The notes under the pieces are model-generated. The model was not told the origin of the DNA, did no database searches, and saw only the letters and a list, made by a program, of their open reading frames with translations. DNA of 10,107 bases from assembly GCA_051646105.1 (NCBI GenBank), contig JBOFCO010000199.1, positions 1 through 10,107 on the forward strand. The letters are read 5' to 3'. Positions within the stretch are counted from its first letter, which is position 1. The number at the start of each line of letters is the position of its first letter. This stretch comes from JBOFCO01 sp051646105 (GTDB lineage: Bacteria; Pseudomonadota; Alphaproteobacteria; Rhodobacterales; Rhodobacteraceae). Both the position numbers and the translations under genes were made by a program. This document shows, in pieces, positions 5,066-10,107 of this stretch.

Positions 5066-7485
5066 TGGCTTCGCGGCATCTGACCCTGATCGTTGCGGCC
5101 CTGCTGGCCGCGCTGACTGCCTTGTTCGTGGCCGCGCCGCTGGCGGCGCAGGACGCGCCTGCGGTGGATTACACGCTGTGGGAACGTGATGCCGCGCAAG
5201 GCGAGGCGCTGCTGGAGCAGAACCGTGTGACCGTCGCCGCGCTGGAGGCGATGCGAACACGCATCGTCGACTGGCGCACGCGCTTGCAGGAAGCACAGTC
5301 CGCAAACGAGTCGCGGATCGAGACGGTCCGCAGCCAGATCGCGGCCCTTGGCCCCGCCCCGGCGGAAGGTGCGACCGAGGCCGAGGAAATCGCCACACGC
5401 CGCCGCGCGCTGAACGAGCAGCTTTCGCGCTTGCAGGCCCCCGGCCTGAATGCGGTCGAAGCCTACAGCCGCGCCGAAAGCATCGTCCGCCAGATCGATG
5501 CGAAAATCCGCGCGCAACAGGCCGATGCCCTGCTGAAACTGTCGCCGTCGCCACTTAACCCGATCAACTGGCCCGCCGGGGCTGCTGTTCTGACCCAGGG
5601 CAGCAAGACGCTGGCGGCAGAGGTCTCCTCGGCCTGGGCTGATCCGGTGCGTCGCGCCACGCTGCGCAACAACCTGCCGGTGATGCTGCTGTATCTGGTC
5701 ATTGCGGGCGTGCTGATGGTGCGCGGACCCGGCTTTACCGAGCGGCTGACGACGCGCATCCAGTCGCGCGTATCGCGCCGCGCGCGACAGCCCGTTGCGG
5801 CCATCGTGTCGCTGGGGCAAATCGCCGTGCCGGTGGCGGGGATGTATCTGCTGGTCCTGGCGATAGAAGCCTCTGGCATGACCGGGCAGCGCAGCGGAGC
5901 GCTGGTAAGTGCGCTTCCATCGGCCGCCTTTGCCTTCTTTGCGGCCCGCTGGCTGGGCGGCTGGCTGTTCCAGCAATCCGGCAGCCATGCACAGGGCGAT
6001 GCCGCTTCCCTGTTCGAGGGGCGCCGTACCGAGGCGCGTTTCCACGCCAACATGATCGGTCTGATGACCGCGCTGGAAACCTTTCGCATCGCTTTCGTGA
6101 CGGAAGTCCGCCCGCCGCTCAGCCAGGCGGCGCAGTCGGTGTGGGCGGCCCCGGTTGCAGTGCTTGTGGCGGTGTTCCTGCTGCGCATCGGACTGGTGCT
6201 GCGCCGGGGGCAGCGCCTGCAAGCAGGCGCGGGCGAGGCGGTGCAGTTCCGCGCGCGCATGGTCACGCTCAGCGGTACGGCCCTGGCGGCAGTGGCGGTT
6301 CTGGGTATGCTGCTGGCGGCTGTGGGCTATGTGGCGGCCGCCAATGCTATAATCTGGCCTGCGGTGATGACGCTGGGGCTTTGCGGTTTCATCATCATCC
6401 TGCAACGGTTCCTGACCGATCTTTACCTTGCCATCACCGGCGCGGGCGAAGAGGGGCGCGAGGCGCTGGTGCCCGTGCTGATCGGCATCCTGCTGATTGT
6501 TGCAGCCCTGCCTTTTGCGGCGCTGATCTGGGGCGCGCGCGTTGCCGACCTGTCGGAAATGTGGACGGCCTTCCGTGCGGGGATTCCGCTCGGCTCCACC
6601 CGCATTTCGCCCACCGCCTTCCTGACCCTGATCGTGGTGTTCGGGATCGGCTTCGCATTGACCCGGCTGTTGCAGGGGGCGATGAAAACCTCGCTTCTGC
6701 CGCGCACCAGTCTTGATACCGGGGTGCGCAACGCGATCACGGCGGGTGTGGGCTATGTCGGTATCTTTCTTGCAGCGCTTATTGCCATAACCTCGGCGGG
6801 CATCGATCTGTCGTCGCTTGCCATCGTTGCCGGTGCCCTGTCCGTGGGTATCGGTTTCGGTCTCCAGAACATCGTGCAGAACTTCGTGTCCGGCATCATC
6901 CTGCTGATCGAACGTCCGGTGTCCGAAGGCGACTGGATCGAGGTGGGCGGCCAGCAGGGCATCGTCAAGGCGATCTCGGTGCGGTCCACCCGGATCGAAA
7001 CCTTCGACCGTATCGATGTGATCGTGCCCAACGGTGATCTGATCGCCGGACAGGTCAAGAACTGGACCCGGTTCAGCGCGACGGGCCGCATCGTGGTGCC
7101 GATGACGCTGGACTTTGATGTCGACACAAGGCGGGTTTCCGACATCCTGCTGGAAATCGCACAGGCGCAGCCTCAGGTGATGTTGCAACCGCCGCCTGCC
7201 GTATCCTTCGCCGACCTGACGCTGGACGGGGCCAAGCTGGAACTGATCGCCTTTGTCCCGGACGTAACCCTGGGCGGTGCGGTCAAGACCGAAATCCGCC
7301 ACCGGATCATGGAGAGGTTCCGCGAGGAGGGGATCGTCACGCCGGGTCAGGCCCGCGATGTCTGGATCCGCAACGCGGGTGAAGTGGCGGCAGCTTTCGG
7401 ACAGGAAGCATCTGCCCGGCCTGCACCCGCGCGCAAGACCAAAGGCAAACCGGACGCCGGCACGGACGGCGAGGTTGCTGTCTGA
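5065..7485 (+). CDS. Large MscS-family mechanosensitive channel with DUF3772-like periplasmic domain
   Basis: This 806-residue inner-membrane protein would open under membrane tension to release solutes. A Sec signal peptide is visible (hydrophobic residues 6-24, likely cleavage after LAA at about residue 28). A charged, heptad-like helical domain follows (about residues 40-165), resembling DUF3772 of large MscS proteins, and then many hydrophobic helices from about residue 203. The pore and beta-domain signature is near residues 591-650: GIGFGLQNIVQNFVSGIILL, then ERPVSEGDWIEV and VPNGDLIAGQVKNW. The tail is Lys/Pro/Ala-rich. The start ATG at 5065 shares its A with the cysK TGA (TGATG), implying translational coupling. 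An in-frame upstream start at 5017 lies inside cysK and would bury the signal peptide. No terminator separates it from cysK. What gates it, and why it is tied to cysK, are unknown. Confidence 0.9.
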   Translation: MASRHLTLIVAALLAALTALFVAAPLAAQDAPAVDYTLWERDAAQGEALLEQNRVTVAALEAMRTRIVDWRTRLQEAQSANESRIETVRSQIAALGPAPAEGATEAEEIATRRRALNEQLSRLQAPGLNAVEAYSRAESIVRQIDAKIRAQQADALLKLSPSPLNPINWPAGAAVLTQGSKTLAAEVSSAWADPVRRATLRNNLPVMLLYLVIAGVLMVRGPGFTERLTTRIQSRVSRRARQPVAAIVSLGQIAVPVAGMYLLVLAIEASGMTGQRSGALVSALPSAAFAFFAARWLGGWLFQQSGSHAQGDAASLFEGRRTEARFHANMIGLMTALETFRIAFVTEVRPPLSQAAQSVWAAPVAVLVAVFLLRIGLVLRRGQRLQAGAGEAVQFRARMVTLSGTALAAVAVLGMLLAAVGYVAAANAIIWPAVMTLGLCGFIIILQRFLTDLYLAITGAGEEGREALVPVLIGILLIVAALPFAALIWGARVADLSEMWTAFRAGIPLGSTRISPTAFLTLIVVFGIGFALTRLLQGAMKTSLLPRTSLDTGVRNAITAGVGYVGIFLAALIAITSAGIDLSSLAIVAGALSVGIGFGLQNIVQNFVSGIILLIERPVSEGDWIEVGGQQGIVKAISVRSTRIETFDRIDVIVPNGDLIAGQVKNWTRFSATGRIVVPMTLDFDVDTRRVSDILLEIAQAQPQVMLQPPPAVSFADLTLDGAKLELIAFVPDVTLGGAVKTEIRHRIMERFREEGIVTPGQARDVWIRNAGEVAAAFGQEASARPAPARKTKGKPDAGTDGEVAV

Positions 7486-7554
7486 TACCGCGCAATTTGC
7501 GCCGGGCGTTCCGGTTGCGGCGACACCCTTCAAATGTCTTTTGTATCCGGTGCA

Positions 7555-7582
7555 TTGACGCCGCTACCGCCCCCCGTATAAA
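7555..7582 (+). promoter_or_regulatory. Sigma-70-type promoter of tRNA-Ser
   Basis: TTGACG (7555-7560) and TATAAA (7577-7582) are 16 nt apart, each 5 of 6 to the consensus. The -10 box ends 11 nt before the mature tRNA 5' end, giving an expected leader of only about 4-5 nt. This is the clearest sigma-70 promoter in the window. Confidence 0.75.
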
Positions 7583-7593
7583 CACCGCCGAAC

Positions 7594-7683
7594 GGAGCGG
7601 TGGCCGAGTGGTCGAAGGCGCACGCCTGGAAAGTGTGTAGGCGGGGAACCGTCTCGAGGGTTCGAATCCCTCCCGCTCCGCCA
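7594..7683 (+). tRNA. tRNA-Ser (anticodon GGA)
   Basis: This is a 90-nt class II tRNA. The acceptor stem GGAGCGG (7594-7600) pairs with CCGCTCC (7673-7679), followed by discriminator G and encoded CCA (7681-7683). The anticodon stem CACGC/GTGTG encloses CTGGAAA, giving anticodon GGA, which reads UCC and UCU serine codons. The long variable arm and the T loop GGTTCGAATCC are typical of serine tRNAs. Its own promoter lies just upstream. Confidence 0.97.
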
Positions 7684-7707
7684 CTTTACCCCATGACTGC
7701 TTCCTGC

Positions 7708-7736
7708 CGCCCGGTGATTTCGGGGCGTTTGGGTTT
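7708..7736 (+). terminator. Possible weak terminator after tRNA-Ser
   Basis: CGCCC (7708-7712) pairs with GGGCG (7723-7727) around a 10-nt loop, and the broken T-run TTTGGGTTT follows. The stem is all G:C but short and the T tract is interrupted, so termination efficiency is doubtful. It is the only terminator-like structure near the tRNA 3' end. Confidence 0.35.
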
Positions 7737-7761
7737 GCTGTGTAGCGGTTTGGGCTGGAGC

Positions 7762-7896
7762 TTGCATCAGTACCGCAAACGCGGCTTCTTGCATGGTCTT
7801 GCTTCCCATGCGTTCCTGATGCGATTCAATCAGGCGTCTTGATGCAGCGCGATCCTGCCGGGGCTATGGCTGGGCCTGATGTGGGCTGACGCCTGA
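7762..7896 (+). ncRNA. Candidate structured RNA leader upstream of the isomerase gene
   Basis: The gap between tRNA-Ser and the isomerase carries two adjacent long inverted repeats. First, TTGCATCAG (7762-7770) pairs with CTGATGCGA (7816-7824, one G:U) and encloses two nested hairpins: CCGC-AAAC-GCGG (7773-7784) and GCATGG/CCATGC (7791-7811, 8-nt loop). Together they make a three-way junction. Second, TCAGGCGTC (7830-7838) pairs perfectly with GACGCCTGA (7888-7896). TTGCATCAG could alternatively pair with TTGATGCAG (7839-7847), so exclusive folds are possible. No known riboswitch class was recognised. The strand is assigned by the downstream gene. It could equally be operator DNA or a decayed element. 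Confidence 0.35.
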
Positions 7897-7926
7897 CGGC
7901 AGCTTTGAAAACGCAAGGAAATTGCC

Positions 7927-8886
7927 ATGAAGATCGGTTTCGTCTCGGACAGTCTGGGTGGGTTGTCCATTGATGCCATGCTGGACAATGCGGCCCGGAT
8001 CGGTGTGTCGGGGGTCGAGGTCAATACGGGGGGCTGGTCAACCGCGCCACATTTCGATCTGGAAAGAATGCGGTCAAGCGCCGATGCGCGCCGGGCGTTT
8101 CAGACAGCCTTTGCATCCCGAGGGCTGGAGATCATCAGCCTGAACGCCAATGGCAACCCGACCCATCCGACCGATACGAAACAGCGCGACTGCCTGAAGG
8201 ATACGATCCGCATCGCGGGCGAATTGGGCATCAGAACGGTCTGCACCATGTCCGGGCTTCCGGGCGGAACGCCCACGGACCTGATGCCCAACTGGGTGGT
8301 GTCAAGCTGGCCACCGGAAACCCGCAGCATTCTCGATTATCAGTGGAACGAGGTGCTGATTCCCTTCTGGACCGAAATCGCAGAACTGGCCCGCGCCAGC
8401 GGGGTGAAGCGGATCGCGCTGGAACTGCATGGCAATCAGTGTGTCTATAACGTACCGTCGCTGCTGCGCCTGCGACAGGCAATCGGGCCGGTGATCGGTG
8501 CCAACCTCGACCCCAGCCATCTGTTCTGGATGGGTGCCGATCCGTTGATCGCCGCACAGGTTCTGGGCGAGGCGGTTTACCACGTCCATGCCAAGGACAC
8601 GATGTTGAACGCACCGGTGCAGGCCACAACCAGCCTGCTGGAAAACGGCGGCCTGACCGATATTCCTGCGCGCTCGTGGTCCTATGTCACGCTTGGATTC
8701 GGCCATGGCGAAGAATGGTGGCGGCAATTCTGCTACCGGCTGAAGATGGGCGGTTACGACGGCTGGCTGTCCATCGAACATGAAGACATATTGCTGAATT
8801 CGCTGGAGGGGCTGGAAAAGTCCGTCGCCCTGCTGAAGGGGGTGATCCCGGTTGCTGCATCGGATTTCAGCTTGCAGGAGATTTGA
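7927..8886 (+). CDS. Sugar phosphate isomerase/epimerase-like TIM-barrel protein (IolE/MocC-like)
   Basis: This 319-residue cytoplasmic protein is of the xylose-isomerase-like TIM-barrel superfamily, which includes inosose dehydratase, inosose isomerase and ketose 3-epimerases. Beta strand 1 is MKIGFVSDSL. Probable metal ligands are Glu166 (ALELHG), Asp195 and His198 (NLDPSH), His221 (HVHAKD) and Glu284 (SIEHED), the usual divalent-metal set. The exact substrate cannot be read from the sequence. The convergent neighbours, a Gfo/Idh/MocA dehydrogenase and a MocE-type ferredoxin, point to oxidation and isomerisation of a cyclitol, inositol-amine or related sugar. The start is well supported: AAGGA at 7915-7919 sits 7 nt before the ATG. 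A long structured leader precedes it and a strong hairpin follows the stop. Family assignment is firm; pathway assignment is an inference. Confidence 0.88.
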   Translation: MKIGFVSDSLGGLSIDAMLDNAARIGVSGVEVNTGGWSTAPHFDLERMRSSADARRAFQTAFASRGLEIISLNANGNPTHPTDTKQRDCLKDTIRIAGELGIRTVCTMSGLPGGTPTDLMPNWVVSSWPPETRSILDYQWNEVLIPFWTEIAELARASGVKRIALELHGNQCVYNVPSLLRLRQAIGPVIGANLDPSHLFWMGADPLIAAQVLGEAVYHVHAKDTMLNAPVQATTSLLENGGLTDIPARSWSYVTLGFGHGEEWWRQFCYRLKMGGYDGWLSIEHEDILLNSLEGLEKSVALLKGVIPVAASDFSLQEI

Positions 8887-8893
8887 GGAGAAA

Positions 8894-8920
8894 GGATGCG
8901 GTCCGCTCAGGGCCGCATCC
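8894..8920. terminator. Bidirectional terminator between convergent genes
   Basis: GGATGCGG (8894-8901) pairs with CCGCATCC (8913-8920). The stem extends inward through one G:T and two C:G pairs to a 5-nt loop (GCTCA), 11 pairs in all. It sits in the 45-nt gap between the isomerase stop and the dehydrogenase stop. On the minus strand it is followed by TTTCTCCT, a partial T-run, so termination should be better for the dehydrogenase transcript; the plus side has no T-run. Confidence 0.75.
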
Positions 8921-8931
8921 AAACATGCCTG

Positions 8932-9942
8932 TCAGCGGCGTCCGTAAAACGCCGGCCGTTCCGTCATCTCGAGAGCCATCCTTTGCCCTGCGGCAAGCGC
9001 CCTGACCCCGGCTTCGGCGACACAGGCGGCGGCATAGCCATCCCAGCAGTTCGAAGCCCTCGCAGGAAATGCCCCGGTCTGCACGAATTGCAGGAAGTCC
9101 TTGTTCTGCTGCCGGTAGGCTTCGGCATAGCGCGCGCGCCAGTCGGCGTCATAGACGGCGGATTGCTTCAGGCCCGCGTCAAGGCGGCTGAACAGCGGTG
9201 CGGCCAGCTGCACCGACCCGGTTTCGCCGACCAGTTCGGCGCGCACGTCATAGCCATAGGCGGCGTTGTTGTTGATCTCGATGGTGACCAGTTGACCGGC
9301 AGCGGTTTCCAGCACCATCACGACCGGCGCCACGCGCGCATCCGAACGCTGCGGCTGGAAAGCACTGATCGCGGTGTATTCGGTGCCCAGCACATGCCGC
9401 ACCACGTCGAATTCATGGGGGGCGGAATTGGTGATCGCCATGGCCCCGGTGAAATCGGCGGCGGGTGTTTCCACGTTCCGGTGAAAGTTGTGCATCATCA
9501 GTGCTCGTCCGACCCGACCCTGATCCAGTGCGGATTTCATTTCCGCATAGGACTGATCATAGCGGCGCATGAACCCAAGCTGCACCCAGCGTCGGCCGCT
9601 TGCCATTTCGGCCGTCATCACCTTGCTGCATTCGTCGGCCGACTGGGAAAGCGGCTTTTCGCACAGGACAGGCTTTCCTGCTTTGATGCAGGCCAGGGAC
9701 AATGGTGCGTGAGTGAAATCGGGGCTGGCGATAACAACGGCATCGACATCGGCGCGGGCAATCGCCGCCTCGGGATCGGCGATCACGTCCGTGGCCGCGA
9801 CAAGCTCGGCCAATGATCGCGCGCGGGGTTCAGAGGCGTCACAGACGACCTGCACGCGGGCTCCCGGAATTTCCTGCGCGAAGATGCGGGCATGGTCGCT
9901 GCCCATGATCCCGGCCCCGATCACAGCTAGACGGATGGTCAT
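8932..9942 (-). CDS. Gfo/Idh/MocA family NAD(P)-dependent oxidoreductase (inositol 2-dehydrogenase-like)
   Basis: This is a 336-residue cytoplasmic dehydrogenase. The N-terminal Rossmann domain has the dinucleotide motif GAGIMG (residues 9-14) and acidic Asp36 (VVCDAS), which favours NAD. The family motif CEKPLS holds catalytic Lys96. In the C-terminal alpha/beta domain, HEFDVVRH supplies Asp179 and His183, matching the Asp-x3-His catalytic pair of inositol dehydrogenase (IolG). Its likely reaction is oxidation of a cyclitol or sugar hydroxyl to a ketone; MocA, which gives the family its name, acts in rhizopine breakdown. The true substrate is unknown. The start at 9942 has GGGAG about 8 nt upstream on the minus strand. 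The MocE-type ferredoxin gene ends 24 nt upstream on the same strand, so the two form an operon entering from the right edge. It converges on the isomerase gene across a hairpin. Confidence 0.9.
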   Translation of the reverse strand: MTIRLAVIGAGIMGSDHARIFAQEIPGARVQVVCDASEPRARSLAELVAATDVIADPEAAIARADVDAVVIASPDFTHAPLSLACIKAGKPVLCEKPLSQSADECSKVMTAEMASGRRWVQLGFMRRYDQSYAEMKSALDQGRVGRALMMHNFHRNVETPAADFTGAMAITNSAPHEFDVVRHVLGTEYTAISAFQPQRSDARVAPVVMVLETAAGQLVTIEINNNAAYGYDVRAELVGETGSVQLAAPLFSRLDAGLKQSAVYDADWRARYAEAYRQQNKDFLQFVQTGAFPARASNCWDGYAAACVAEAGVRALAAGQRMALEMTERPAFYGRR

Positions 9943-9966
9943 CCAATTTTCTCCCGAAATGCGGTT

Positions 9967-10107
9967 CTATATCCCGATGTATACGTTTCCGTCCTTGATT
10001 TGGACGGGGAAGGTTCTGAGGTTGATGCAGGCGGGGGCGCGTTTTGCTTCTCCGGTTCTGTAGTCGAAGGTTGCGTTGTGTTTGGGGCATTCGACGGTTC
10101 CGTCCAT
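9967..10107 (-). CDS. mocE: MocE family Rieske-type [2Fe-2S] ferredoxin (C-terminal fragment)
   Basis: The last 46 codons plus stop are visible; the N-terminal half lies beyond the right edge. The Met at the edge is probably internal, because the first Rieske Cys-x-His pair is missing. The fragment contains the second cluster-binding pair, ECPKHN (Cys-Pro-Lys-His), then FDYRTGEAKRAPACINLRTF, which matches the remembered C-terminus of MocE-type ferredoxins. Family members carry electrons from a reductase (MocF-like) to an oxygenase or desaturase-like hydroxylase (MocD-like), which would be expected just off the window. In rhizobial rhizopine breakdown MocDEF is linked to handling the O-methyl form. 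Expressed together with the downstream dehydrogenase, 24 nt away. Confidence 0.85.
   Translation of the reverse strand: MDGTVECPKHNATFDYRTGEAKRAPACINLRTFPVQIKDGNVYIGI

Noticed and set aside
7491..7503. GCGCAATTTGCGC hairpin just after the channel gene as a terminator
   Set aside because: Only a 5-bp stem with a 3-nt loop and no T-run; not enough to call termination.
4960..7533. 857-codon minus-strand open frame opposite the mechanosensitive channel
   Set aside because: It lies antisense to cysK and an intact MscS gene with clear motifs; its translation is rich in Arg, His and Gln with no domain. This is a typical mirror frame in high-GC DNA.
7600..7842. 80-codon plus-strand open frame starting in the tRNA
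   Set aside because: Its first third is the tRNA-Ser gene; the remainder lies in the inverted-repeat region and shows no family features.
8896..9816. 306-codon plus-strand open frame opposite the MocA-type dehydrogenase
   Set aside because: The minus-strand frame has the full Gfo/Idh/MocA motif set; the plus frame begins in the terminator hairpin and has no domain.

Overview
The window is chromosomal DNA from a high-GC alphaproteobacterium, most likely of the Rhodobacterales (Rhodobacter/Paracoccus/Roseobacter relatives). The best taxonomic clue is the block trgA-trgB-cysK, the tellurite-resistance/cysteine-synthase arrangement known from Rhodobacter sphaeroides. All genes are tightly packed and look intact. 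No IS element, integrase, phage gene or CRISPR array was seen.

Left end (1-700): on the minus strand, the first codons of the translational GTPase TypA/BipA run off the left edge. A complete small multidrug resistance (SMR) efflux pump gene lies upstream of it on the same strand. A 159-nt divergent region then separates the SMR gene from a plus-strand photolyase. It carries a TGATCC box that resembles the -35 element of singlet-oxygen-responsive RpoE/ChrR promoters.

Centre (701-7485): five plus-strand genes. They are a class I/III-type CPD photolyase, trgA (small four-helix membrane protein), trgB (gamma-glutamylcyclotransferase-like domain fused to a Nudix hydrolase), cysK (divergent cysteine synthase) and a large MscS-type mechanosensitive channel with a periplasmic coiled-coil domain. 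trgA and trgB are 6 nt apart, and the cysK stop codon overlaps the channel start codon. Between trgB and cysK sits a striking 18-bp tandem array that begins on the last sense codon of trgB. The theme is envelope and oxidative/metalloid stress plus thiol supply.

Right end (7486-10107): a tRNA-Ser(GGA) gene with its own near-consensus promoter is followed by a 243-nt gene-free stretch unusually rich in inverted repeats. Next comes a sugar-phosphate isomerase/epimerase-like TIM barrel. Facing it across a strong bidirectional hairpin are, on the minus strand, a Gfo/Idh/MocA-type dehydrogenase and the C-terminal part of a MocE-type Rieske ferredoxin that enters from the right edge. Isomerase + MocA-type dehydrogenase + MocE-type ferredoxin recalls the rhizopine (inositol-amine) catabolic gene set, so this edge is probably a cyclitol or related catabolic locus that continues outside the window.

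The items most worth a second look are the 18-bp/36-bp hierarchical array, the structured leader at 7762-7896, the moc-like locus, and the coupling of a mechanosensitive channel to the trgAB-cysK block.
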